Shown piece after piece: positions 8,226 to 16,513 of a stretch of 64,000 nucleotides of DNA. The position numbers were made by a program, and so were the translations under genes. Origin of the DNA: CAVPHV01 sp963704825 (lineage in GTDB: Bacteria > Actinomycetota > Acidimicrobiia > Spongiisociales > UBA5794); assembly GCA_963704825.1 (NCBI GenBank), contig CAVPHV010000009.1:1-64000 (forward strand), given 5' to 3'. Every line of letters begins with the position of its first letter. Position 1 is the stretch's first letter. The notes beneath the pieces were generated by a model. That model made no database searches, was not told the DNA's origin, and saw only the letters and a program-made list of their open reading frames with translations.

Positions 8226-8945
8226 CTATCGGATGAACTCGCTCACCGCGTCCCAGAATGCCGGGTAGGCATCGCGATGCATCGAGTGCGACCCGCCGAC
8301 CACGACCACGAACTCGATGTTCGGGTTGGCGGCGGCCGCCCTGGCACCCGCCTCGGCCGTCACCAACGGCTCCCAACTCGGGTCGGCGCCCAACAGCAGC
8401 GTGGGAACGCCGATACCTTCGAGGGCTTCCCACATGTTCCACGGCGCCGCGTCGGCCACTGTGGCCTCAATCGTCTCGGGACCGCACTGGCGCAAGGCAT
8501 CGACCTTGATTTCGTGGTCTTTCGTCTGCCAGCGGGGGTTCTCGGCTGAGATCCGTTCCAGGGTGATCGGCGTGGCGAATGGCTCCAGGAAACCTGCGAG
8601 CAGCGGTTCAGGGGCTCCCGACTCGAGCGACGGGTCCTCCAGAATGAGTCGCTTGGTCCAGGCCGGGATTGCGGCCATCGCCGCCAGAGCCACGGTGCCT
8701 CCCAGCGAGTGGCCGAGCACGAGGTCCCAGGTGGATCCGACCGCCACTGCCGCATCGCGGTACGCCTCGATCGACATTGGGTGGCGCGGTTCGCTGGCAC
8801 CATGGCCGGGGAGGTCGACCGCAGTCACCGTGTAGCCGGCGTCCACCAGATCGGGCGCAAGCCGCCACCATCCCGCCCCGTTCGACTGGATCCCATGGAT
8901 CAGCAAAGCCCGTCGCGACCCGGCACCCCACTGTGTGGTGGCCAA
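8226..8945 (-). CDS. Alpha/beta-fold hydrolase
   Basis: A 239-aa alpha/beta hydrolase. Oxyanion region LLIHGIQSNGAGW, then AVDLPGHGASEPRHP, the nucleophile elbow GHSLGGTVAL (Ser in G-x-S-x-G), an acid segment PTLLLGADPSW, and the terminal catalytic His in VGGSHSMHRDAYPAF. The cap region between residues about 115 and 175 is short. Substrate cannot be told; such enzymes range over esterases and C-C or lactone hydrolases. Cytoplasmic (no signal). It sits in a minus-strand series with DoxX-like and CoA-binding genes without clear functional connection. Confidence 0.88.
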   Translation of the reverse strand: MATTQWGAGSRRALLIHGIQSNGAGWWRLAPDLVDAGYTVTAVDLPGHGASEPRHPMSIEAYRDAAVAVGSTWDLVLGHSLGGTVALAAMAAIPAWTKRLILEDPSLESGAPEPLLAGFLEPFATPITLERISAENPRWQTKDHEIKVDALRQCGPETIEATVADAAPWNMWEALEGIGVPTLLLGADPSWEPLVTAEAGARAAAANPNIEFVVVVGGSHSMHRDAYPAFWDAVSEFIR

Positions 8946-8974
8946 GGGCCTCCCGGTCGCAGGAACGGACCCGG

Positions 8975-9376
8975 TCAGAAGAGAGGCCCGGTGAGCATGA
9001 AGCCGACCTCGGTCGTCGAAAAGAAGGCGAACAGCATCAGGGCGGCTCCGGCCAATGCGAGGTCCTTCATGAACTGGACCTGCATCTGCATTCGCAGCTC
9101 ACCTGCTTGCCACCAGAATCGGTGGACCAGCAGCGTCGTTCCCATCAGAAAGACAAACAGGAAGAGGGCACCAAGATCGGCCCACACCCCGAGCAGAACC
9201 ATCAGTCCGCCTGCGCCGATCAGCAGACCAGAAACAATGGTCGCCGCCTGGGGCTGGGGCACCCCGCGCGAGGCCGCAAACTTCGCCATGGCGTCGGTAC
9301 GGATGAGATGACCCATGGCGGCACCGAGGAAGAGCACCGAGAACATGATCCGTCCGACGAGGATCACGACATCCAT
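8975..9376 (-). CDS. DoxX family membrane protein
   Basis: A 133-aa protein with four predicted transmembrane helices: VVILVGRIMFSVLFLGAAMG, then AATIVSGLLIGAGGLMVLLG, LGALFLFVFLMGTTLLVHRF and FMKDLALAGAALMLFAFFS. The R-I-M-F-S-x-x-F-L-x-x-G-x-x-H start, the H-R-F-W and the M-K-D/N-L-A-L-x-G elements are typical of DoxX/SURF4-like proteins, some of which are partners of membrane oxidoreductases. Specific role unknown. Ribosome site AAAGGAGA upstream. Confidence 0.85.
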   Translation of the reverse strand: MDVVILVGRIMFSVLFLGAAMGHLIRTDAMAKFAASRGVPQPQAATIVSGLLIGAGGLMVLLGVWADLGALFLFVFLMGTTLLVHRFWWQAGELRMQMQVQFMKDLALAGAALMLFAFFSTTEVGFMLTGPLF

Positions 9377-9395
9377 GGGCTATCTCCTTTGCCGG

Positions 9396-9632
9396 TCAAT
9401 CCGAACCCGGACGGTAGCGCGCTGTGAGCTCGACGATCGTTTCGCCCCCAGTTTGCCGTCTCGAGCAGGTCGAAGGCCGCCTCAACCACAGCCTGCTGCG
9501 CTCAACGTCTCCCGGGGCTCGGAGCGGCCGCCTCATCGTGAACTCGAGCGACATGTCGAACCAGGTGCGTGGTGACAAGGGGGTCTTGGATTTCTCGAAG
9601 GTCTCGGCTGAGGCTGCGCGCGTCTCGGTCAT
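9396..9632 (-). CDS. Hypothetical 78-aa protein, uncertain
   Basis: The ATG overlaps the stop of the upstream gene by 4 nt (ATGA at 9629-9632), an arrangement that favours real coding, and the frame stays open 237 nt between two genes that need it filled. The translation (MTETRAASAETFEKSKTPL, Arg-rich and with few hydrophobic stretches) shows no motif or family. It may instead be non-coding spacer. Confidence 0.35.
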   Translation of the reverse strand: MTETRAASAETFEKSKTPLSPRTWFDMSLEFTMRRPLRAPGDVERSRLWLRRPSTCSRRQTGGETIVELTARYRPGSD

Positions 9633-10030
9633 CGAACCGTGCGGGCGCGACTCTGGACCATGATGCAGGCATTGGCGAGGTAGTTGAAACCCTCTTCCTG
9701 GAGGTAGGTGAGCGCCTCAGGGCTTTCGGCGCCCGGTTGCAGCCACACGTTCTTGTAGCCGAGCCGATTTGCGCCGGCGAGCACTTCGAGCGTCGTCGCC
9801 GGAGGAACCACCACGTTGACGATCGTGGGATCCACCGGCAGGGCTGCCAGTGATGGGTAGGCCTCATCACCATCGACGGTGGGCCGATTCGGGTTGACCG
9901 CGTACACCTCAAACCCTTTGCGCTTGAGATCGCGGTAGATGACACTGCCGTACTTGTGGGGATCATCGGTGGCACCGACCACGGCGACGCTGGCGTTCTC
10001 GTCTCTGAGGAGTTCTGGAATGCTGTTCAT
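9629..10030 (-). CDS. CoA-binding domain protein
   Basis: A 133-aa single-domain Rossmann protein of the CoA-binding (succinyl-CoA-synthetase alpha-like) family. Motifs: VAVVGATDDPHKYGSVIYRD at the N-terminal nucleotide loop, GFEVYAVNPNRP, AYPSLAALPVDPTIVNVVVP and YKNVWLQPGAESPEAL. The family binds CoA or a nucleotide; physiological role is poorly defined. Either GTG 10033 or ATG 10030 could be the start. Confidence 0.85.
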   Translation of the reverse strand: MNSIPELLRDENASVAVVGATDDPHKYGSVIYRDLKRKGFEVYAVNPNRPTVDGDEAYPSLAALPVDPTIVNVVVPPATTLEVLAGANRLGYKNVWLQPGAESPEALTYLQEEGFNYLANACIMVQSRARTVR

Positions 10031-10153
10031 CACCCTTGCCCAACGCTTCAGAACGCAGTATTCATCCGAGGCTAACGCGCCACTGGCCGCTCCGAGAACC
10101 GCCGAGCGAATTGCATCGCTTGTTTCTGAACCCGTCCTACTATTGCAGCGCTG

Positions 10154-11653
10154 ATGGATTCCTCAACGACTCAAGTTTCTGCCGCGCCCACCCGGCATCC
10201 GTGGCTGGCTGCACTGTTCTCCGCCATCATCCCCGGAACCGGCCAGCTCTTCGCCGGCGACCGCCGCCGTGCCATGCCGATGCTGATCGTCGACGCCTTC
10301 TTGATCTTGTTCGCATTGTTCGCTGCAACGAGAGAACTCGAGGTCGCCAAGGCGTGGGTGCGGCCCGGCGCCATCAGCTTCATGATGCTGGCCAACATCG
10401 CGCTACTCGCCTATCGGCTTTGGGCCTCGTACGACGCCTATCACGTCGCCCGCGACGAGGCGCCATCGACCCTCGCTCAGGCGGGTCTCATCTTCTCCGG
10501 TGTCGTGCTGGCCGCGATCCTCTTCCTCCCCCACACCATGTTCGGCTACTACAGCCTGGTGCAGTACGACCTCATCACCGAGACCTTCGCCGCTGAAGAT
10601 GTCGCTTCCGCAACCGGCACGTCCGCATCGGGCGAGGTCAACGGTGCCACCGCCGGAGTGACCAACGAACCGGTAGAACGCAAAGCGATCTGGGATGGAC
10701 TCGATCGGGTCAACATCCTGCTCGTCGGCGCCGACGCCGGAGTGGGTCGGCGCAACTTGCGCACCGACACGATGATCGTCGTCAGCCTCGACCCCGAAAC
10801 CGGCGACACCGCCATGTTCACGTTGCCCCGCAACCTGCACAGCGCACCCCTCCCCGAGGGATACGGCGTGTGGGACTGCAACTGCTTCCCCGAGATCCTG
10901 AACGAGATCTACTACGCCGGCATCGAACACGCCGAAGCGTTCCCCGGCCCCGGAACTCCGAGCGAGAACGCCATGAAGGGCGCCATCAGCGAGATCCTCG
11001 GCATCCCAGTGCACTACTACGCGCTCGTCACCCTCGACGGATTTGTCGGCATCGTCGATGCGCTCGGCGGCGTCGAGATCTACGTCCCCGAACGGATCGT
11101 CGATGAGGAGTACCCGCACGAGGACGGGGTCACTCTCGAGAACGTCGTCATCGAACCCGGCCTCCAGAAAATGGACGGCCATGAGTCGCTGGCCTACGCC
11201 AGGATCCGCCGCCACGCCAGCGACTACGCCAGGATGAATCGTCAGCGTTGCGTCCTCGAAGCCGTGCTCGAGCAGTCGAACCCTGCCGAGTTGCTGCTCG
11301 CCTACCCCCGCATCGCCGACGTGCTGAAAGATGCACTGCAGACCGACATTCCCCTGTCCCGCCTCCCCGACTTCATCGACCTCCTGCCGCTGATCGATAC
11401 CGAGGAAATCGTCACCCTCAAGATCATCCCGTCCAACGGATACCTCGCCGGGTTCACTGAGGACGGACAGAACCTCTACGACATCGACCTCATCCGTCAG
11501 CACGTCGAACTCGTCCTCGAGACCCCCGACATCGCCGTCGCCCAGCTCGGTCTCGAAGACCTCGACAACACCTGTGGCGAGGAAGCTCCCCCTGAGGAAA
11601 CAACCACCACCACAGGCGACACGACGACCACCGGACCCAGCGACGACGCCTAG
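10154..11653 (+). CDS. LytR-CpsA-Psr (LCP) family cell-wall glycopolymer transferase
   Basis: A 499-aa membrane protein. The N-terminal ~155 residues carry four hydrophobic helices (LAALFSAIIPGTGQLFAGD, PMLIVDAFLILFALFA, ISFMMLANIALLAYRLW, GLIFSGVVLAAILFLP), the first with the P-G-x-G-Q-L-F-x-G-x pattern seen in TM2-like proteins. The LCP catalytic domain follows: NILLVGADAGVGRRNLRTDT, IVVSLDPETGDTAMFTLPRN, VTLDGFVGIVDALGGVEIYV, and LAYARIRRHASDYARMNRQR, including the Asp and Arg residues that bind polyprenyl pyrophosphate. LCP enzymes attach glycopolymers to peptidoglycan outside the membrane. The tail is Thr-rich. There is no ribosome site; a TACTAT box ends 10 nt before the ATG, so the mRNA may be leaderless. 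Confidence 0.9.
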   Translation: MDSSTTQVSAAPTRHPWLAALFSAIIPGTGQLFAGDRRRAMPMLIVDAFLILFALFAATRELEVAKAWVRPGAISFMMLANIALLAYRLWASYDAYHVARDEAPSTLAQAGLIFSGVVLAAILFLPHTMFGYYSLVQYDLITETFAAEDVASATGTSASGEVNGATAGVTNEPVERKAIWDGLDRVNILLVGADAGVGRRNLRTDTMIVVSLDPETGDTAMFTLPRNLHSAPLPEGYGVWDCNCFPEILNEIYYAGIEHAEAFPGPGTPSENAMKGAISEILGIPVHYYALVTLDGFVGIVDALGGVEIYVPERIVDEEYPHEDGVTLENVVIEPGLQKMDGHESLAYARIRRHASDYARMNRQRCVLEAVLEQSNPAELLLAYPRIADVLKDALQTDIPLSRLPDFIDLLPLIDTEEIVTLKIIPSNGYLAGFTEDGQNLYDIDLIRQHVELVLETPDIAVAQLGLEDLDNTCGEEAPPEETTTTTGDTTTTGPSDDA

Positions 11654-11800
11654 CTGCGAGATCTCACGCGCGTTCGGCAGCCGGCGTCCAGCTCGGCCAC
11701 CCGAAGACAAGACCCGGGCCGCGCCAAGAACAACCCGTAACCGGGAGCAGGCGGTACCGAACCGCCAGGGGGCCTCTGCCTGTTGGAGCTCGGTGGTCGG

Positions 11801-12679
11801 CTATTCCCTGCCGAGGTGGGGCAGGTTGGCCGAATGACGCTTGTAGTAGGTCGCACGGGGATCGCCGTCTTCGGAGGCACCGGTGAGGTCAACGGGGACG
11901 GTCTTCTCAGCCGCTTTGCGGGCCTCTTCGCGCAGGTCGACGATCTTGCGCCCCCGAACCGAGTACCTCGGCTCGCCCGACGTGTCGATCGGCTCGGTCG
12001 TCTCTTTGGCGTCTTCCACGGCTCCACCCCCAGAACCGCGCGCCTCGAACTTGTTGGGCCGGGGTGCCGCCGGTGGAGCGACGCTCCGCTCCGGGTGGGG
12101 CACCGGCGGAGCAGGGTCCGGTCGACGCGGCGTCGGCTTCACCGGGGGCGGTGGAGGCGTCGGGACCGTCATGTGCCGCCCCTTGGTGAAGGTGCGATTG
12201 GAGCTGGGCGGCGGTGATGGCTGCTGCCCGGAAGCGGCGCCGGGTGGCACCCGCCGTGCCGATCCGGCCATCCGGCCCCCAGATGTCCTGAGGTCAACCG
12301 TCACGTCCTCATCCGCTCCGCGCTTGGCCCCCTCACGAAGGTCGAGCACCTTGCGCCCCCTCGTCGAGTACTGCGGCTGGGGCGGCAGACCTCCCCTCCT
12401 CGTCGCACCGGATTCATCCGGTGGAGTTATTCCGCGCGAGCCGCGAGCGTCGAACTTGGTCGCCCTCGGTGCGGCCGGCGGAGACACGGTTCGCTCGGGG
12501 TGGGGCACGGTGGGAGGAGTGGGCTTGCGGCGAGGAGGAGGAGCGGGCTGCAGCGACGCCGGCTGTGGGCCTGAGGTCATGTACCGCGACTTGCTGACCG
12601 GACGCCTCTGGACCGGTGCCTCGCCTGACTCGGGTTCAACAGTGGGACTGGGAACGATACGTTTTGGCGGCCTGACCAC
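11801..12679 (-). CDS. Proline-rich protein made of two tandem homologous units
   Basis: A 292-aa, Pro/Arg-rich, apparently soluble protein with no signal or membrane helix and no recognised family. It consists of two related units, about residues 31-130 and 167-265. Shared blocks in order: (S/G)R(Y/H)MT; Pro-rich linker; VPHPER(T/S)V(S/A)PPAAPR; (K)F(D/E)ARGS; (Y)S(T/V)RGRK(V/I)(L/V)DLRE; and (T)V(T/P)VDL. The conserved basic block RGRKxxDLRE is separated by variable acidic linkers. GTG 12679 is chosen because AAAGGGG precedes it at proper spacing; a TTG at 12706 is the longer alternative. The gene is isolated from the LCP gene by about 150 nt. Function unknown; low-complexity composition suggests a scaffold or nucleic-acid-associated protein. 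Confidence 0.7.
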   Translation of the reverse strand: MVRPPKRIVPSPTVEPESGEAPVQRRPVSKSRYMTSGPQPASLQPAPPPRRKPTPPTVPHPERTVSPPAAPRATKFDARGSRGITPPDESGATRRGGLPPQPQYSTRGRKVLDLREGAKRGADEDVTVDLRTSGGRMAGSARRVPPGAASGQQPSPPPSSNRTFTKGRHMTVPTPPPPPVKPTPRRPDPAPPVPHPERSVAPPAAPRPNKFEARGSGGGAVEDAKETTEPIDTSGEPRYSVRGRKIVDLREEARKAAEKTVPVDLTGASEDGDPRATYYKRHSANLPHLGRE

Positions 12680-12751
12680 GACTACCCCTTTTCGCGCCCT
12701 CAACAATAGCGGGTCAGGGGGAGTCGAGTCGAGAGCCAGTTTTGGTTCACC

Positions 12752-12985
12752 TCAACGGATTGGGTCTTCCGCGGAGGCGCCGCTAGCCGCCGTCTCGGGC
12801 TCCGACCGCTTGCGGATGAGGGCCGAGGCGAGTACGACGATTCCGGCGATGATGATGACCACCGGCCAAATCCAGCGGTAGTCGAACCCGGGCAGTTCAT
12901 CCCCAACCGCAAGGGCGAAAGCCGCGGCGCCCACGAAGAACATCCCGAAAAGGAAGGAGACTACGTCAAAGGTATGGCGTTGCAT
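12752..12985 (-). CDS. Small two-TM membrane protein downstream of LiaF-like gene
   Basis: A 77-aa protein with two transmembrane helices (VVSFLFGMFFVGAAAFALAVG and WIWPVVIIIAGIVVLASAL) joined by a short loop (DELPGFDYR), ending in a basic then Glu/Ala-rich tail. The start MQRHTFDVV follows the LiaF-like gene by 19 nt, so it is probably part of that operon. This size and topology match small accessory membrane proteins of LiaF/PspC operons; no specific function can be assigned. Confidence 0.75.
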   Translation of the reverse strand: MQRHTFDVVSFLFGMFFVGAAAFALAVGDELPGFDYRWIWPVVIIIAGIVVLASALIRKRSEPETAASGASAEDPIR

Positions 12986-13004
12986 GATGGCTCGTACCCT
13001 CCCC

Positions 13005-14207
13005 TCACCTCTCGACCCGGTCGATGCGCGCCGACCCGAAGCCGACCTCGAGATCAACAATGAGCGAACCGCTCCCGGGCCACTCTGCCGACTTGACCAC
13101 GTTGACTCCCCCACTGCTCACCCCGTCGATCACGACCTCACCGAAGCCGGATCTGGCGTCAATCGTTGTCGCCGCACCGGCAGGCACGAGCACATCGACC
13201 TCGCCGAAACCGACGGTGGCGACGATCACGACCGGACCCTGGTCGAGGTCGATCCCTCTCAGGTCGATCTTCAGGGAGCCCGCGGCCAACTCATACGTGT
13301 CGGGGATCTCGGCGACGGTCAGCGGCTGGTAGCTGCGCTCACCGAAAGGGCCACGCAGTGGAACCCGGACCACCGTAGCGGCGATCAGGGCGGGCATGAG
13401 GACCAGGCCGAGTGCGATCAAGCCCCACGACCGCCCCCAAAGCGTCCCGACCAGCAGCCCGAGGCCGGCGATGCCGACCGCAACGGCCAGGTAGTGACGG
13501 AAGGTCGGGTTGATGATGTTGGCCGTGTCGAGCAGGGTCATCACGCCGATTGCGATCAGTTCAACCGCAATCGTCATCCGACCGAGGATCGACTTGGGTC
13601 GCGGCGGGGATGGCGGCGGTGGTGGCGGAGCAGCGGCAACGGCCCGGGCCGGGGCGGGGGTCGGGGCGACGGGAGCGGTAGAGACTGCGGTAGAGGCTGA
13701 AGGCGGAGCAGCGACGATGGGCGCAGCCGCAGGCTCATCGGCCGTAGCCTCGTCCGAATCACGTCCGTAGATCGATGTCGCGGTGTCGGTCTGCGCCTTC
13801 GAGCCCCCGATGGGAGGTAGATCGCCCCGGTACAGCAACACCCCGACGGTGATCAGCGCGCCGGCCCAAAGAACCGATGGTCGCACGATGCCGGTCCAGC
13901 TGAAGATGATGAGCCCGCCGATGACGATCAGCGCAACACCAAGCCAGCCTGAGAGCCCTTCGAGGTCTCCGACACTCGCCCCGATGATCGATTCGCTCTC
14001 ACCCTGTTCGGGGATGAGCAGCCAGGCGACGAGATACACCAGCACTCCGGACCCGCCGAACATGGCGAGGAACACGAACCCAAGCCGAATCCAAATGACG
14101 TCGACGTCATAACGTTCGGCCACACCCGCGGCGACCCCGGCGATGATCCTCCCCTCACGAGGACGCTCCAGCCGGTTGGTCGCAACGGGAGGTGCAGCGT
14201 TTGTCAT
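13005..14207 (-). CDS. PspC/LiaF-like envelope-stress membrane protein
   Basis: A 400-aa protein. N-terminal PspC domain (RLERPREGRIIAGVAAGVAE, IRLGFVFLAMFGGSGVLVYL, WLLIPEQGES), a helix at about 85-105, an Ala/Pro-rich cytoplasmic-type linker (about 160-220), further helices (TIAVELIAIGVMTLLDTANI, YLAVAVGIAGLGLLVGTLWG, LIALGLVLMPALIAATVV), then a beta-rich C-terminal domain with repeats such as GSLKIDLRGIDL, VGFGEVDVLVPAGA, SGFGEVVIDG and VGFGSARID, typical of LiaF-type (DUF2154-like) domains. LiaF proteins modulate a LiaS/LiaR-type two-component system. This fits its divergent position from the PspC-kinase and LuxR-regulator genes. Start MTNAAPP is preferred over the upstream ATG at 14243, which would overlap the candidate operator. 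Confidence 0.87.
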   Translation of the reverse strand: MTNAAPPVATNRLERPREGRIIAGVAAGVAERYDVDVIWIRLGFVFLAMFGGSGVLVYLVAWLLIPEQGESESIIGASVGDLEGLSGWLGVALIVIGGLIIFSWTGIVRPSVLWAGALITVGVLLYRGDLPPIGGSKAQTDTATSIYGRDSDEATADEPAAAPIVAAPPSASTAVSTAPVAPTPAPARAVAAAPPPPPPSPPRPKSILGRMTIAVELIAIGVMTLLDTANIINPTFRHYLAVAVGIAGLGLLVGTLWGRSWGLIALGLVLMPALIAATVVRVPLRGPFGERSYQPLTVAEIPDTYELAAGSLKIDLRGIDLDQGPVVIVATVGFGEVDVLVPAGAATTIDARSGFGEVVIDGVSSGGVNVVKSAEWPGSGSLIVDLEVGFGSARIDRVER

Positions 14208-14241
14208 GGCCCCATCGTGGCCCGTCCTTCCGAAAAACGCC

Positions 14242-14293
14242 ATCGGGAATCACCCTGAGACGACCCCGAGACGACCCCGAGGCATTTCAGGGG
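14242..14293. promoter_or_regulatory. Helically phased half-site cluster between PspC/LiaF gene and kinase
   Basis: ATCGGGAATCACCCTGAG (14242-14259) matches 14 of 18 positions of the palindrome at 4089-4106. It is followed by the tandem ACGACCCCGAG repeated twice. The half-sites CCCTGAG, CCCCGAG and CCCCGAG start at 14253, 14264 and 14275, spaced 11 bp, about one DNA turn. An inverted half-site TCAGGGG lies at 14287-14293. The cluster sits in the divergent promoter and suggests cooperative binding of a dimeric regulator, most simply the LuxR-type protein at 15577. Confidence 0.55.
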
Positions 14294-14353
14294 CATAACC
14301 TGTTGAGGCGATACTCGCCCTGTGACAACATCAATGACAGACCTCCGAGGAGA

Positions 14354-15580
14354 ATGCCCCTGATCGAACCAGCCGACCCGCAGCCTGCGACCGAAGCGTC
14401 ACCCCCGCCGCGACGGGGGTTGCGGCGCCGCGTCGTGCGCAGCGACACGAATCACATCATCAGCGGCCTCGCCGGTGGAATCGGTGAACAACTTGGCGTC
14501 TCTCCGATCTACGTGCGAGCCGGGTTCATCGTCGCAGCCTTCGCAGGTGGTGCCGGTCTGGTCGCCTATCTTCTCGGGCTGGCGCTGACCCTCGACCAAA
14601 AAGAGCCGGCTCCACCTCCGGCGCCGCCCGCCACCACCCGCCAGCTCGTTGCACTGAGCTTGATCTACCTGGGCGGCCTGCTCTTGCTGGAATCGTTTGG
14701 GCTCTGGTTCGGCGACAACATCGTGTGGCCCGTCGCGCTGTTCACCTTCGGCGGCGCCATCATGTGGGACCGCACCGATCAGGAAGGCCGCGCCCGGCTC
14801 ACTCAGCTGACCAGGACAGAGGACTCGAACCGGGTCAGGCTCGTTGTCGGCGCGTTACTGATGTTCGGCGGCATGGCCGCCCTGCTCGGCTCAACAGCCG
14901 CCTTCTCGGATCTGGGCCCGGCCCTGTTCGCAGTGTTGTTGACGGCGGGGGGCTTCATGGTCGCCTTCGGACCGTGGGTGTGGCGAATGATGAACGACCT
15001 CAGCGAGGAGCGGCGCAGCCGTATCCGCACCGAAGAGCGGGCCGAGATGGCCGCCCACCTCCACGACTCGGTGCTCCAGACCCTGGCCCTGATTCAGCGC
15101 ACCGACGACCCGAAGCGGATGGTGACCCTGGCCCGCGGCCAGGAACGCGAGCTGCGCCAATGGCTCTACGGCGATCCGGAGGAGGGCGACGAGCAACTGG
15201 CCGGAGCGATACGCAGCACCGCACAGCGGGTCGAGGAGGCGCACGACGTGCCCATCGAAGTGGTCATCGTCGGTGACTGTCCGGTTGACGACAACGTGCG
15301 CGCCCTGGTGCAAGCCGCCGGTGAGGCGATGACCAATGCCGCCAAGCATTCCGACGCCGACAAGGTTTCGGTGTACGTCGAAGTCGACGCGACCACCATC
15401 GGCGCCTGGGTGAGCGACCAAGGAGCCGGCTTCGACCTCGACGCCGTAGACGGTGACGGGCGTGGCATCGCCGACTCGATCATTGCCAGGATGCAGCGCC
15501 ACGGCGGATCAGCCGATATCGTCAGCGAACCTGCGGAAGGCACCGAAGTCCACCTGCAGCTCGAAAGGAGCCCAGCATGA
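14354..15580 (+). CDS. PspC-domain sensor histidine kinase (LiaS/NarL-type partner)
   Basis: A 408-aa kinase. An N-terminal PspC domain (NHIISGLAGGIGEQLGVSPI, FIVAAFAGGAGLVAYLL) is followed by more helices (ALSLIYLGGLLLLESFG, VWPVALFTFGGAIMW, LVVGALLMFGGMAALLG, LFAVLLTAGGFMVAFGPWVW). The dimerisation box AHLHDSVLQTLALI has the phospho-acceptor at H237 of the HisKA_3 type. The HATPase domain shows the N-box EAMTNAAKHS, G1 DQGAGFD, and G2 GRGIADSI. Using PspC as the sensory input is characteristic of actinobacterial kinases of this class. GAGGAG lies very close to the ATG (1 nt), so the true start or initiation mode is uncertain. It overlaps the response regulator by 4 nt (ATGA). Confidence 0.9.
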   Translation: MPLIEPADPQPATEASPPPRRGLRRRVVRSDTNHIISGLAGGIGEQLGVSPIYVRAGFIVAAFAGGAGLVAYLLGLALTLDQKEPAPPPAPPATTRQLVALSLIYLGGLLLLESFGLWFGDNIVWPVALFTFGGAIMWDRTDQEGRARLTQLTRTEDSNRVRLVVGALLMFGGMAALLGSTAAFSDLGPALFAVLLTAGGFMVAFGPWVWRMMNDLSEERRSRIRTEERAEMAAHLHDSVLQTLALIQRTDDPKRMVTLARGQERELRQWLYGDPEEGDEQLAGAIRSTAQRVEEAHDVPIEVVIVGDCPVDDNVRALVQAAGEAMTNAAKHSDADKVSVYVEVDATTIGAWVSDQGAGFDLDAVDGDGRGIADSIIARMQRHGGSADIVSEPAEGTEVHLQLERSPA

Positions 15581-16215
15581 GCGAGGTTCGAGTGTTCCTC
15601 GTCGATGACCACGAGCTCTTCCTGTCCGGGGTGCGTGCCGAGCTCGGTGAACACTTCAAGGTGGCCGGCTGGGCTTCCGACGTCGATGAGGCCATCGCCG
15701 GCATACTTCGCACCAAACCCGACGTGGTGCTGATCGACGTGCACATGCCCGGCGGTGGAGGCGTCTCGGTGATCCAGAACGTCATGGAGGCCAACCCCGA
15801 AACCGTCTTTCTGGCCTTGTCGGTGAGCGACGCTCCCGAGGACGTCATCGCCATGATCCGCGCCGGTGCCCGCGGCTACGTCACCAAGTCGATCTCCCCC
15901 GGCGAACTCGTCGATGCCATCCAGCGCATCTCCGACGGGGACGCCGTTTTCTCCCCCCGCCTCGCCGGCTTTGTACTCGATGCCTTCGCCGGAGCCCTCC
16001 CCCGGCCGTCCGACCCCGAACTCGACCAGCTGACCCCGCGCGAACGCGAGGTGCTGCGCCAGATCGCCCGCGGCTACACCTACAAGCAGGTCGCCCGACG
16101 GCTCTCCATCTCGGTCAAGACGGTCGAAACTCACGTCTCTGCGGTTCTCCGCAAGCTGCAGCTCTCCAGCCGACACGAGCTGGCCCGCTGGGCAACCGAC
16201 CGCCGCATCGTCTGA
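15577..16215 (+). CDS. LuxR/NarL-family response regulator
   Basis: A 212-aa response regulator. The receiver domain has acidic pair D10-D11, phospho-acceptor D54 (LIDVHMP) and a conserved Lys in YVTKSISPGE. The C-terminal LuxR-type helix-turn-helix reads LTPREREVLRQIARGYTYKQ and continues VARRLSISVKTVETHVSAVL. It is translationally coupled to the PspC-kinase through an ATGA overlap, so they form a two-component pair. Likely targets are the phased half-sites at 14242-14293 and the palindrome at 4089-4106, giving control of both PspC operons and autoregulation. The targets are inference. A strong terminator follows the gene. Confidence 0.93.
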   Translation: MSEVRVFLVDDHELFLSGVRAELGEHFKVAGWASDVDEAIAGILRTKPDVVLIDVHMPGGGGVSVIQNVMEANPETVFLALSVSDAPEDVIAMIRAGARGYVTKSISPGELVDAIQRISDGDAVFSPRLAGFVLDAFAGALPRPSDPELDQLTPREREVLRQIARGYTYKQVARRLSISVKTVETHVSAVLRKLQLSSRHELARWATDRRIV

Positions 16216-16225
16216 TCCTGCCAAC

Positions 16226-16258
16226 GCGAGGAAAGGCCGAATCTGGGCCTTTCCTCGC
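16226..16258 (+). terminator. Hairpin terminator after the two-component operon
   Basis: GCGAGGAAAGGCC (16226-16238) pairs perfectly with GGCCTTTCCTCGC (16246-16258) across a 7-nt loop, 10 nt after the regulator stop. There is only a weak T-run after it, usual in high-GC actinobacteria. The remaining spacer to 16513 holds no gene; a smaller CCCCGG/CCGGGG hairpin lies near 16438-16460. Confidence 0.85.
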
Positions 16259-16513
16259 TTCGCCGTGCGATCCGACCATCGGACCGGTCGTCCTGCGAGG
16301 TCTCGCTCCACCAAACTCCGAGCCTCCGTCAGAACGACCGATTCTCGCTACAAACCGGAGCGAGGATCACAAGGCAAAACCTACCATCGCGCCAGAAGCC
16401 ACCCTCAAGTAGGGCCGTTGGTCCACGCCGTGGAATACCCCGGCGGGTGGTACACCGGGGAGCTTGCCTGTGGTGCTCAGCACTATCCTCGGATGCGGTC
16501 AATCGAGGAGAAG

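Noticed and set aside
10403..11710. 435-aa minus-strand open frame opposite the LCP gene
   Set aside because: Acidic, low-complexity translation without motifs; mirror of the well-supported LCP coding strand.
16259..16513. Riboswitch in the leader of the acyl-CoA synthetase gene
   Set aside because: Only a short CCCCGG/CCGGGG hairpin is visible; no conserved aptamer core was recognised.
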